Source of the DNA: Microbacterium testaceum
Lineage (GTDB): Bacteria; Actinomycetota; Actinomycetes; Actinomycetales; Microbacteriaceae
DNA length: 64,000 nt
Assembly: GCF_001476655.1 (NCBI RefSeq)
Contig: NZ_LDRT01000049.1
Coordinates: 1-64,000, forward strand
Direction: 5' to 3'
Below, piece by piece: positions 1-7,753 of the stretch. The translations under genes were made by a program, and so were the position numbers. Position 1 is the first letter of the stretch; each line of letters begins with the position of its first letter. The notes beneath the pieces are model-generated. The model ran no database searches. It worked only from the letters and a program-made list of their open reading frames with translations, and was not told the origin of the DNA.

Positions 1-1
1 C

Positions 2-754
2 CAGAGCATCGGGGGTGCGGTGCGCGCGGCGGCATGGGGGCCCGGTGCCGAATGGGCACTCGACCAACTGCCGGCCCTCTGCGGCAAGCTCGACGACCCC
101 GACGGGTTCGACGCTTCGCGGCATCCGTCGGTCGCCGAGTGGCACCGGCGGCACCCCGATCTCCGGATCGGACGCACCGATCTCGTCTTCGATGCCCTGG
201 TCAGCGCGATCATGGAGCAGAAGGTCACGAGCCTGCAGGCGTTCTCGGCCTGGCGCAGCATCGTCACCTGGTACGGGGAGCGCGCGCCGGGGCCGACGCC
301 GCGACCGATGTTCGCCCCGCCCGATATCGAGGGCTGGCGTCACGTGCCCTCGTGGGCCTGGCACCGCGCCGGTCTCGAGCCCCCGCAATCCCGCACGATC
401 GTCGAGACGGCGCGCCGAGGCGAATCCATCGTGCGCGCGGCGAGCGGCGCCACCGACGGCGAGGCCCGCGATCGCGTGTTCATCAGCCTGCGCGGGGTCG
501 GCATCTGGACAAGCGCTGAGACACGTATCCGCGCGTTCGGGGATCCGGATGCCGTGAGCGTCGGCGACTATCACCTCGCGCATCAGGTGGGCTACGCCCT
601 CACCGGCCACCGCACCGACGACGACGGCATGCTCGAGCTGCTCGAGCCCTTCGCGGGGCACCGGCAGCGCGTCATCCGTCTCATCTACGTGGGATCGGCG
701 CTCGAACCCCGCCGGGGCCCGCGCCTGCACCCCGAGGACCATCGCGACCGCTGA
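2..754 (+). CDS. AlkA-like DNA-3-methyladenine glycosylase, 5' end cut by window
   Basis: A base-excision repair enzyme of the HhH-GPD superfamily, expected to remove alkylated purines from DNA. The frame is open from the first bases of the window, so the true start lies upstream and about 250 C-terminal residues are visible. The helix-hairpin-helix core is recognisable as LRGVGIWTS (around 490-516). It is followed by GDYHL, where the Asp sits at the position of the catalytic aspartate of AlkA/MPG2-type glycosylases. The N-terminal part contains the IMEQKVT segment typical of this superfamily. The stop lies 3 nt from the end of the convergent flavoprotein gene. A GTG at 20 is possible as a start but would truncate the N-terminal domain usual in the family. 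Family assignment is secure; substrate range is inferred. Confidence 0.8.
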   Translation, partial: QSIGGAVRAAAWGPGAEWALDQLPALCGKLDDPDGFDASRHPSVAEWHRRHPDLRIGRTDLVFDALVSAIMEQKVTSLQAFSAWRSIVTWYGERAPGPTPRPMFAPPDIEGWRHVPSWAWHRAGLEPPQSRTIVETARRGESIVRAASGATDGEARDRVFISLRGVGIWTSAETRIRAFGDPDAVSVGDYHLAHQVGYALTGHRTDDDGMLELLEPFAGHRQRVIRLIYVGSALEPRRGPRLHPEDHRDR

Positions 755-757
755 GGT

Positions 758-1606
758 TCAGTGCCCGCGCGACGCCCGCCAGTACCCCGTGAACGAGATC
801 GCGCGCTTGTCCACGCCCGCGCGAACCCAGTGCCGACGCATCGCGGCGACGAGAGCCTGCTCCCCCGCCACCCACGCGTACGCGGGCACCGCCGCGACAC
901 CCTCGACAGCGGTGTCGTCCCGCGCAGCGTCGCGGACGGCGACGCCCGGGGTGGCGTCCGCGACGCCGCGGACGACCCATCGCACGTCCACCCCGGCGGG
1001 CGCGACGAGGTCTCGCACGTCGCCGGCCTCGGGCACCTCGATGAGAGCGGTGCCGGTGGCTCCGGCGGGAAGGGAGGCCAGGATGCCGCTGATCGCCGGC
1101 AGGGCCGTCTCGTCGCCCACGAGCGCGAAGGGGCCCGTCACTCCACCCGCAGGGGTGAAGAGGATCCCCTCGTCGAGGATCGCGACGGCATCGCCGGGCT
1201 CGCAGGTCTCGGCCCAGGTCGCCGCCGGTCCCGCGGTCCCGTCGGCTGCGGAGCCGTGGATCACGAAGTCGACGTCGAGCTCGGGCCCGTCCTCACCGGT
1301 GGGGCGGAACCCGGCGACGGTGTAGTTGCGCAGCACCGGACGTTCCGTCTTGGCGATCGCCAGGTACCGGAGATACGCGAAGGTGTCGAGTTGCTTCGGC
1401 AGGCGCGACAGCGTGCCCTCCGCCACGGGGAGGAACAGGCGGAACCACTGGTCGCGGCCGAGTGGCGCGAACCGGGAGAGCTCTTCGCCGCCGAGCGTGA
1501 CGCGCGCGAAAGACGGGGAGAGACGCCGCCGTTCGCGCACCCGGAGGGTGAGGAGCGTGCTGTCGAGGGGCTTCTGCCGCGTCTGCGCGGCGTTCGTGCG
1601 AGCCAT
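758..1606 (-). CDS. Siderophore-interacting protein (FAD-dependent ferric-siderophore reductase)
   Basis: A 282-residue cytoplasmic flavoprotein of the SIP family, which releases iron from imported ferric siderophores by reduction. The N-terminal FAD-binding barrel carries RNYT at residues 93-96, matching the RxYT FAD signature. The middle holds the LVGDETALPA segment of the NAD(P)H-like domain, and the C-terminus ends in FTGYWRASRGH, where the family has a conserved GYW. Length is normal for the family. It lies convergent to the glycosylase gene and divergent from a small membrane-protein gene at 1662. A second SIP is encoded 360 nt further on the opposite strand. No iron box is visible in the 55 nt upstream, so it may be regulated differently from its paralogue. 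Confidence 0.88.
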   Translation of the reverse strand: MARTNAAQTRQKPLDSTLLTLRVRERRRLSPSFARVTLGGEELSRFAPLGRDQWFRLFLPVAEGTLSRLPKQLDTFAYLRYLAIAKTERPVLRNYTVAGFRPTGEDGPELDVDFVIHGSAADGTAGPAATWAETCEPGDAVAILDEGILFTPAGGVTGPFALVGDETALPAISGILASLPAGATGTALIEVPEAGDVRDLVAPAGVDVRWVVRGVADATPGVAVRDAARDDTAVEGVAAVPAYAWVAGEQALVAAMRRHWVRAGVDKRAISFTGYWRASRGH

Positions 1607-1661
1607 GTCGTCCTTCGCGAGGGATCGGGGTGGGGGTGGGGGCTGCGCCTAGGCTGAGCAC

Positions 1662-1883
1662 ATGACGCAGACAGGGACCGGTTGGCCGCGAGGACGCACA
1701 TACTGGGTGCTCGGCAGCGTGCTGCTGCTGGGTCTCGGCATCCTGTTCGGGTTGATCTGGCAGAACGTGTGGCTGGGCGTCATCCTCGCCGCGGCTGTAT
1801 CGGTGGGATGGCTGATCGCGTACGAGTCCAGCCGCGGCCGCAATGTCGGCGTGAACGACCCCGATAACGGCATCCAGCTCTGA
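1662..1883 (+). CDS. Small two-helix membrane protein, unknown function
   Basis: A 73-residue protein with two hydrophobic segments, roughly residues 14-32 (WVLGSVLLLGLGILFGLIW) and 35-51, separated by a very short turn. A basic N-terminus (WPRGRTY) and an Arg-containing segment after helix 2 (ESSRGRN) suggest a membrane hairpin with both ends in the cytoplasm. It sits between two SIP genes and reads divergently from the first and in the same direction as the second. I do not recognise a family. The start ATG follows GAGCAC with only a weak ribosome site. Confidence 0.6.
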   Translation: MTQTGTGWPRGRTYWVLGSVLLLGLGILFGLIWQNVWLGVILAAAVSVGWLIAYESSRGRNVGVNDPDNGIQL

Positions 1884-1950
1884 CGGCGATCGCCCACCAA
1901 GAGGAGACCGCTCACCGGTGGTACGGCCGCGCCTCTGATCCGACATGAAG

Positions 1951-1969
1951 TTAGGTTAGCCTTAGCTTT
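1951..1969 (+). promoter_or_regulatory. DtxR/IdeR-type iron box abutting a start codon
   Basis: TTAGGTTAGCCTTAGCTTT matches the left half and centre of the actinobacterial iron box (TTAGGTTAGSCTAACCTAA) and is degenerate on the right. It ends at the base before the GTG of the second SIP gene. An iron-loaded DtxR/IdeR/DmdR repressor bound here would block transcription. Since no ribosome site fits between box and start, the transcript may be leaderless or initiate inside the box. Confidence 0.7.
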
Positions 1970-2746
1970 GTGATGATGTCGAACTCGACCCTGGGAGCCC
2001 GTCTCGAACCCCGCCGCCACGAGCTCGTCTTCCGCTCGGCGTCCCTCGCCGCTCGCACGTTCCTCACCCCGTCGTACGTGCGGCTGCGCCTCGAGGGCAG
2101 CGAGCTCCGCAGCTTCGATTCGGCCGGCACCGACGATCACATCCGCGTGTTCTTCTCCTCGGCACCGACCGTCGATCTCCGGTCCGCGCCGAGCCGCGAA
2201 TACACCCCGGTGAGCTGGGATGCCGAGCGCGGCTGGCTCGACATCGACGTCGCGCTGCACGGCGACGGCGTCGGCAGCCGCTGGGCCGAGACGGCTCCCC
2301 TCGGCGCACCCGTGGGCGTCGGAGGGCCGCGGGGGTCGATGGTGCTCGTCGGGCGTCCGGACGCGTGGCTTTTGGCCGGCGACGAGACGGCCGTTCCCGC
2401 AATCCGCCGATTCGCCGCGGCGATGGACGACGACGCAGTCGGTCGCATCGCGATCGAGGTGCCTGATGCAGCGCACGACCTCCCCGTGGCCGCACCTGCG
2501 GGGGTGCAGGTGATCCAGGTGCACCGGGGCGACAGGCCGGCCGGCGCGGAGCTCGCCGATTGGCTCGACGCACTCGATGTCGAGGAGCAGCCCGAGGGGT
2601 GCGTTTTCGGCTTCGTCGCCGCCGAGCAGTCGATCGTCCGCGCCGGACGCGCCCTCCTGGTCGACCGATGGTCAGGCGACCCGGCCGCGACCGTCGTCAA
2701 GGGCTACTGGAAGCGCGGCACGGCGGAGTACCACGCGCCACACTGA
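1970..2746 (+). CDS. Siderophore-interacting protein, iron-box controlled
   Basis: A 258-residue SIP-family flavoprotein, predicted to reduce and unload ferric siderophores in the cytoplasm. REYT at residues 76-79 is the FAD-binding RxYT motif. LLAGDETAVPAIRRF in the middle and GYWKRG near the C-terminus are family landmarks shared with the SIP at 758-1606. It is shorter than that paralogue and clearly diverged from it. The start could be GTG 1970 or one of the next two in-frame ATG codons (1973, 1976). All lie immediately after the iron box without a Shine-Dalgarno sequence, which points to leaderless translation. Expression is expected when iron is scarce. It ends about 100 nt before the convergent lipoprotein gene. 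Confidence 0.88.
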   Translation: MMMSNSTLGARLEPRRHELVFRSASLAARTFLTPSYVRLRLEGSELRSFDSAGTDDHIRVFFSSAPTVDLRSAPSREYTPVSWDAERGWLDIDVALHGDGVGSRWAETAPLGAPVGVGGPRGSMVLVGRPDAWLLAGDETAVPAIRRFAAAMDDDAVGRIAIEVPDAAHDLPVAAPAGVQVIQVHRGDRPAGAELADWLDALDVEEQPEGCVFGFVAAEQSIVRAGRALLVDRWSGDPAATVVKGYWKRGTAEYHAPH

Positions 2747-2851
2747 TAGCAGGCGGGGAGCGGGCATCGACGTGCCGCGACGCGGACCGTGCCGCGTCGT
2801 GTGCTCCGCCGCCGGCGAGACGCGCGTGTCCCGATTCGGTGCTGCGCTGCG

Positions 2852-4597
2852 CTACGCGCGCTCGACGCCGGCCGCGAAGGCGAGAACGCGCGCTCGCAGG
2901 AACGGCGTCGCATACACCGCCGACGCACCGGGTACGGGGGCTGCCGTGGCCGTCGCCGTCGCGTCGCTGAGGGCTCCGCGCACCAGAGACACCTCGGCCC
3001 CGGCGTCGGCGAGCGCGTCGACGGCCCGCACCGCGTACTGGTCTCCGACGGCGATGCGCTGCTGCACCGCCGCCGTCGGGTCGACGCCGTCGGGCACACG
3101 CACCGCCTGCTGCGTGACGAGCGGGGGGACCGCCCGGCTGAGGGAGGTTGCGGCGAAGGCGAGACCGAGCCACGCATCGCCGCCGGCGATCGACTCGAGA
3201 TCTTTGCGCGCCGTGTCGTAGGCCGCGAGCCGCACAGCCGGAAGATCGCCCGCGCGCACGGGTGCCTCTCCCGCGCGCGACTCGTATGCGTCGGTGGCCG
3301 CGATCGCGGCGCGCCGCAACAGCGAGCCGAGACCGTCGAGGTCGGCATCACGCGAGATCGACCCCGACCCGGGGCCGAGCGCATCGCGCAGGGCGGCGCT
3401 CTCGCGCGCGCGGGCGAGCGCCGAAACCGCGAGCGCCGCGGCGGTCGGCGCCGCTTCTTCTCCGGCGGCGAGGGCTGCCTCCGCGGAGACCGCGAGCGCG
3501 TAGGCATCGGCCGCGGCTCCGATGACCTCGAGTGAGAGATCGGCGGCGTCGAGCGTCTCGGGAGGATTCTGCGACGCCGCCGCCAGCAGGTCCTCCGCCG
3601 CCGTGCGTGTGCCACCGACCGATGCCGCGTCGACATCGGATGCACCGGCGACCGCGGCGACGTCGGCCGCGGCCGCGGCGGCAGCGAATGCTCCGCTGTC
3701 GTCGCCGGCATCGCGCAGTGTCCGTGCGCGATCAGCGGCCGCCCGGGAGCGCTCGACGAGGGTCGCATCGGTCGCGGTCTCGAGAGACGACTCCACGCGG
3801 GCCAGCGCACTGTCGATGGCGACGTCGAACGCACCATCCCCGGGCTCCACCGGCCCCTCCGTCGCGGTCGGCAGCGGGGTCGGCGAGGCGGCGGGGGTGG
3901 GGAACGCCGCCTCGGGCAGGTCTTCGGCCGTCATGATCGCGTACGCGCCGGCCACGTCGGCGACCTCGGTGATCGTCATCCCGCCGGTGGCCGCGACCTG
4001 GTCGAGGTCGACCGGTCGGCCGTCGGCATCCGCCGCGATGCGTTGCCCCGCGGGGACGAGGACCGTGTCGATTCCGCCGGCCTCGATCGCCGCCGTCACC
4101 TGCTCGGGCAGGCCGGCGACCGGGCTCACGGTGCCGAACGGCGTCACGCCGCCGGTGAGGGCGACCCCAGGCTGCACCTCGGTGCCGTAATACAGCGCCA
4201 GCACGCCCACGGCGGTCACGGCACCGGCGGCCGGGGTGTTGATGCGGGCGTCGAAGCCGAACGTGTAAGCCGTGTCGGGGCGCGCCCCGGTGAGCAGTGT
4301 GGCCGCCGTCACCGCCGTCCAGGTCGCGGACTGCGTGACCGGGGCGACGCCGCTGACGTCGTTCTCGGTGATGTCGATGCTGAGGTCGCCGCCGTCGGTT
4401 GACGCGGCGGTGATCCGTTGCGAGGCGACGCCCCCTTTGCCGCCGCTGACGTACAGCACGGGAACGGTGAGCTCACTGCCCTCGAAGTGCCCGTCGGGCT
4501 TGCCGCCGAAGCCGAGCGAGAATCCCAGGTCGCATCCGGCCAGCACCAGCGTGCACGCGAGGGCCAGGGCCGTCGCGGCTGCCGCGCGGGCTCTCAC
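2852..4597 (-). CDS. Lipoprotein with degenerate Lon-type protease domain and helical C-terminal region
   Basis: A 581-residue predicted lipoprotein. The N-terminal signal ends in the lipobox LAGC (Cys22). Residues about 50-190 resemble the proteolytic domain of Lon/S16 peptidases, including GVALTGGVTPFGTVSPVAGL and GGIDTVLVP. The catalytic dyad is absent: the serine of the PSAG motif is Ala123 (TPAAG), and the lysine of the GGLKEK motif is Gln166 (GLPEQ). The C-terminal half is Ala/Asp/Glu-rich and probably helical. The GTG start at 4597 overlaps the stop of the acetyltransferase gene by 4 nt (GTGA), indicating translational coupling. The first half of the longer open frame above 4597 is antisense to the acetyltransferase gene and is not used. 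It may be a binding or scaffold protein outside the membrane; this is inference. Confidence 0.72.
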   Translation of the reverse strand: MRARAAAATALALACTLVLAGCDLGFSLGFGGKPDGHFEGSELTVPVLYVSGGKGGVASQRITAASTDGGDLSIDITENDVSGVAPVTQSATWTAVTAATLLTGARPDTAYTFGFDARINTPAAGAVTAVGVLALYYGTEVQPGVALTGGVTPFGTVSPVAGLPEQVTAAIEAGGIDTVLVPAGQRIAADADGRPVDLDQVAATGGMTITEVADVAGAYAIMTAEDLPEAAFPTPAASPTPLPTATEGPVEPGDGAFDVAIDSALARVESSLETATDATLVERSRAAADRARTLRDAGDDSGAFAAAAAAADVAAVAGASDVDAASVGGTRTAAEDLLAAASQNPPETLDAADLSLEVIGAAADAYALAVSAEAALAAGEEAAPTAAALAVSALARARESAALRDALGPGSGSISRDADLDGLGSLLRRAAIAATDAYESRAGEAPVRAGDLPAVRLAAYDTARKDLESIAGGDAWLGLAFAATSLSRAVPPLVTQQAVRVPDGVDPTAAVQQRIAVGDQYAVRAVDALADAGAEVSLVRGALSDATATATAAPVPGASAVYATPFLRARVLAFAAGVERA

Positions 4598-5562
4598 GCC
4601 TCGGTCTCCTCGACGTACAGCGCGCAGGTGGTGTCGTAGTAGTCGGCCGTCTCGCCCACCGGACGCAGTCCGATGCGCTGCGCGAGCGCGCCGGAAGCCG
4701 AGTTCGCGGGGTTCGTGACGGCGACGATCCTGCGGATGCCGCTCTCGTGCGCGAGCGCGAGGACCGCGGCCGCCGCCTCGGTGGCGTACCCGGATCCCCA
4801 CGCGTCGGGGTGGAAATGCCACCCGATCTCGATGTCTTCCGGCCGGCCCTTGCCCGCACCCGCCGACCACGGGATGCGCTTGAGCAGCACCGAGCCCAGC
4901 CGTCGGCCCTCTCGCGTCTCGACGGCGCGGACCCCTAGGATGCCGTCGGCCAGACTCGTCCAGCGGTCGAGGGTCGCGTCGACCTCGACCGGATCGGTCA
5001 TCACCTGACCGTTGCCGAGGTACTGCCGCACCTCGGGGCGTCGGTACATGTCGAACAGGAACGCCCGGTCGTCGTCGGACCGGGTCCATTCGCGCAGCAC
5101 CAGACGCTCGGTCGCGAGACGCGTCCGCCGCATCGGCACGTGCGGGATCCCGTCCTCGGCGAACGGCGCCCCCGACACGACGAAACCGAATCGTCCGTAC
5201 CAGGACGCCAGGTGAGCCTGCGCGTCGAGCAGGATCGGGATGCCGGGGGCCTCGGCATCCAGGATCTCGACGGCCTCGCGCATGAGGTCGGCGGCAAGCC
5301 CTCGGCCGCGAGCGGAGGCGGCGGTGGCGACCCGACCGATACGCGTGTTCGTCGACTCGCGCAGGAGACGGAGGGTCGCGAGCACGTCGTCGCCTTCGCT
5401 GACCCACATCAGCTCGGCACCCGGTTCGATGTCGCGACCGTCGATCTCGGGGTACGCGGCCTCCTGCTCGACGACGAACACGGTCACGCGCAGCCAGAGC
5501 AGGCGGTAGAGGGTGCGGGGGTCGATCTCGGCGACGGGCGCCCGGTGCAGGGTGACGGCCAT
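4594..5562 (-). CDS. Tandem GNAT acetyltransferase (ElaA-like plus RimJ/RimL-like)
   Basis: A 322-residue protein with two GNAT folds. Residues 1-~140 resemble the ElaA family (LLWLRVTVFVVEQEAAYPEIDG, then IGRVATAASARGRGLAADLM with the acetyl-CoA-binding R/Q-x-x-G-x-G/A type loop). Residues ~145-322 resemble RimJ/RimL N-acetyltransferases (RLVLREWT, DIEIGWHFHPDAWGSGYATEA). It should transfer acetyl groups from acetyl-CoA; substrates cannot be read from sequence. I chose ATG 5562 because ElaA proteins begin at this level. An ATG at 5598 would add 12 unconserved residues. Its stop overlaps the start of the lipoprotein gene, so the two are probably one operon. Confidence 0.8.
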   Translation of the reverse strand: MAVTLHRAPVAEIDPRTLYRLLWLRVTVFVVEQEAAYPEIDGRDIEPGAELMWVSEGDDVLATLRLLRESTNTRIGRVATAASARGRGLAADLMREAVEILDAEAPGIPILLDAQAHLASWYGRFGFVVSGAPFAEDGIPHVPMRRTRLATERLVLREWTRSDDDRAFLFDMYRRPEVRQYLGNGQVMTDPVEVDATLDRWTSLADGILGVRAVETREGRRLGSVLLKRIPWSAGAGKGRPEDIEIGWHFHPDAWGSGYATEAAAAVLALAHESGIRRIVAVTNPANSASGALAQRIGLRPVGETADYYDTTCALYVEETEA

Positions 5563-5642
5563 CCTTCGACCGTACCCCGGCGTACCGACATCGCTCATGC
5601 CCCGAACAGGGCGCGGGCCACCTCGTCTCCGAACCGGCGCGG

Positions 5643-6251
5643 TCAGCCCGCGCCGAAGCGCCGCGAGGCGGCGACCTGCTCCGCGACGCGACGGAGCGCG
5701 AGAATCAGCGGCTCGACGAGCGCGGTTCCGAGCACGACATAGCGCACGGCGTCCTCGATCGACGTGTCGGGGGTCGCGGCCAGCTCCGCCTCGGCGATCG
5801 CGGACAGGTGCTCGAGGTAGGACGCCATCACGGGCTCAGGCACCATGAACTCGGCGCGCTCCAGCGTCGAGAGGGCATGCGCGACGGCCGCGAGCTGGTC
5901 GGGGAAGCACTTCTCGGGACTTCCCCCCATGCGCTCCAGCAGCGCGGTCGCCTCGGTGAGATCCGGATCCCCGACGATCTCGGGCGTCACGGCGGCATTG
6001 GCCGCACCGAGCAGGTCGTAAGGGTTCTCGGGCGGCTCCTCGAGCACACCGACGACCTTGCGCACCCCCGCGATCCCGACACCGGCGTCCACGAGCGCGC
6101 GGATGACCCCGAGCCGCTGCACGTGCGCGGCGCCGTACGAGGCCTGCGTGGGCGAGGAGCGTTCCCCCTCCGGCAGGAGCTTCTCGCGCAGGTAGTACTT
6201 GATCGTCGCCACGGGGACTCCGCTCTCCGCCGACAATTCCGAAATCCGCAC
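5643..6251 (-). CDS. MerR-family transcriptional regulator
   Basis: A 202-residue regulator. The N-terminal winged helix reads ISELSAESGVPVATIKYYL, the classic MerR DNA-binding helix-turn-helix followed by the wing (QASYGAAHVQRLGVIRALVDAGVGI). The C-terminal ~120 residues are helical and lack the metal-binding cysteines of metalloregulatory MerR proteins, so a small-molecule or drug-like ligand is more likely. The GTG start is preceded by AAGGGGG at a good distance. It diverges from the DUF4188 gene, and a double inverted repeat lies between the two starts, as expected for a regulator controlling its neighbour and itself. Confidence 0.85.
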   Translation of the reverse strand: MRISELSAESGVPVATIKYYLREKLLPEGERSSPTQASYGAAHVQRLGVIRALVDAGVGIAGVRKVVGVLEEPPENPYDLLGAANAAVTPEIVGDPDLTEATALLERMGGSPEKCFPDQLAAVAHALSTLERAEFMVPEPVMASYLEHLSAIAEAELAATPDTSIEDAVRYVVLGTALVEPLILALRRVAEQVAASRRFGAG

Positions 6252-6261
6252 CGTGACCCCC

Positions 6262-6306
6262 TTGACTGGATAGCTCTACTATCTAACACTGGATAGCATC
6301 ACTATC
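6262..6306. promoter_or_regulatory. Double operator for the MerR regulator
   Basis: Two perfect inverted repeats of the form GATAG-N5-CTATC lie at 6269-6283 and 6292-6306. Their starts are 23 bp apart, and each is preceded by TG. A TTGACT -35-like hexamer at 6262-6267 adjoins the first copy. The arrangement in the 71-nt divergent intergenic region suggests that MerR dimers bind two sites and control both promoters. Confidence 0.65.
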
Positions 6307-6322
6307 GAGCGAGGACGAGCCC

Positions 6323-6823
6323 ATGGCATCCATCAATCCGGGTCGGATGACCCACCGTTACGACGGCGAACTCGTCGTCTTCCACATCGGGATGACCGTC
6401 AACAAGTGGTGGCGGCCCGACCAGTGGATGCCGCTGATGGGCGACATGCCCCGGATGCTGCGCGAACTCAGCGTGGACCCCGACTCGGGACTGCTCGGCT
6501 TCACGATGCTTCTCGGCTCGCGCGGGCCGTATCTCGTGCAGTACTGGTCGTCGCTGGAGAAGCTGTACGCGTACGCCTCCGCCCCGGAGCACGAGCACCG
6601 CCCCGCGTGGACCCGATTCAACCGACGCGCGCGGAAGACTCCGGGTGCGGTCGGCATCTGGCACGAGACGTACGTCGTCGAGCGCGCCGAGACCATCTAC
6701 GTCGCGACACCCCCGATGGGATTGCCGAAGGCCACCGAACTCGTGCCGATCGCGTCCCGCCATGACCGCGCTCGAGCGCGCGTGACGGACGGACGGACCC
6801 GGGGTCCCGCCCCGGGGAGCTGA
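6323..6823 (+). CDS. DUF4188 (monooxygenase-like) family protein
   Basis: A 166-residue protein of the DUF4188 family, small alpha/beta-barrel proteins related to Dabb/monooxygenase folds. Recognisable segments are VVFHIGMTVNKWWRPDQW near the N-terminus, GPYLVQYWSSLEKLYAYA in the middle and GIWHETYVV towards the end. No catalytic residues can be assigned. The last ~20 residues are Arg/Gly-rich and probably disordered. A GAGG-containing ribosome site precedes the ATG. It is divergent from the MerR gene and probably its main target. MerR-DUF4188 pairs recur in actinobacteria, from general knowledge, and may respond to toxic small molecules. Confidence 0.75.
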   Translation: MASINPGRMTHRYDGELVVFHIGMTVNKWWRPDQWMPLMGDMPRMLRELSVDPDSGLLGFTMLLGSRGPYLVQYWSSLEKLYAYASAPEHEHRPAWTRFNRRARKTPGAVGIWHETYVVERAETIYVATPPMGLPKATELVPIASRHDRARARVTDGRTRGPAPGS

Positions 6824-6839
6824 GGGCCAGACTGGGACC

Positions 6840-7700
6840 ATGGCCTCGATCCTCACGACCGCGCACGACCTGCACGACGCCCTCGCAGCCGGAGCCTTCC
6901 CCGACGGGGGGCCGGTGCGCGTCCTCGACGTCCGCTGGCGCCTCGACCGCCCCGACGGGCGCCCCGCGTACCGCGCCGGACACATCCCGGGCGCGCAGTA
7001 CGTCGACCTCGACCACGATCTCGCTGCCCACGGCGCGCCGACCGAGGGCCGGCATCCTCTCCCTCCCGTCGAGACGCTGCAAGCCGCCGCGCGACGCTGG
7101 GGCATCGACGCGGGCGACACGGTCGTGGTCTACGACGATCTGAAGAACATGTCGAGCGCGCGGGCGTGGTGGCTGCTGCGGTACGCGGGAGTCGCCGACG
7201 TCCGGTTGCTCGACGGCGCGTTGGCGGCCTGGACCGGTGCCGGCTTCATGACGGAGGAAGGGGATGCCGAGCCCCCGACGCCCGGATCCATCGCTCTGTC
7301 GTACGGGGCTCTGCCGACGCTCGAGCTCGACGAGGTGGGCGCGTTCGCCGAGTCCGCGCCGCTGCTCGACGCCCGCGCCGGCGAGCGCTACCGCGGCGAG
7401 GTCGAACCGATCGACCCGCGCGCCGGTCACGTGCCCGGGGCGATCAGCGCCCCGACGACCGAGAACGTCGGCGACGACGGGCGCTTCCTCGAGCCGGATG
7501 CCCTGCGCTCACGATTCCGGATGCTGGGGGCCGAGGACGGCATGACCGTCGGCGTCTACTGCGGCTCCGGGGTGACGGCGGCGCATCAGGCCGTCGCGCT
7601 GACGCTCGCGGGATTCGCGCCGCGCGTGTTCCCCGGGTCGTGGAGTCAGTGGTCGAACCACGAGGAGCTGCCGGTGGCGACGGGGCCGGAGCGGCGGTAG
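6840..7700 (+). CDS. Thiosulfate/3-mercaptopyruvate sulfurtransferase (two rhodanese domains)
   Basis: A 286-residue two-domain rhodanese. The inactive N-terminal domain covers about residues 1-150 (AYRAGHIPGAQYVDLD). The catalytic C-terminal domain carries Cys241 in the loop CGSGVTA, the form typical of 3-mercaptopyruvate sulfurtransferases rather than thiosulfate-type CRKGVTA. It transfers sulfane sulfur to thiols or cyanide in the cytoplasm. Length is normal. It begins 16 nt after the DUF4188 gene on the same strand and may be read through from it, although the gap GAGGGCCAGACTGGGACC also holds its ribosome site. The gene ends 53 nt before a convergent oxidase gene. Confidence 0.85.
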   Translation: MASILTTAHDLHDALAAGAFPDGGPVRVLDVRWRLDRPDGRPAYRAGHIPGAQYVDLDHDLAAHGAPTEGRHPLPPVETLQAAARRWGIDAGDTVVVYDDLKNMSSARAWWLLRYAGVADVRLLDGALAAWTGAGFMTEEGDAEPPTPGSIALSYGALPTLELDEVGAFAESAPLLDARAGERYRGEVEPIDPRAGHVPGAISAPTTENVGDDGRFLEPDALRSRFRMLGAEDGMTVGVYCGSGVTAAHQAVALTLAGFAPRVFPGSWSQWSNHEELPVATGPERR

Positions 7701-7753
7701 CGGTCCGCCCGGTCCCTTCGACGCGCTCAGGGACCTCCGCCGCGGCCCAGGGC

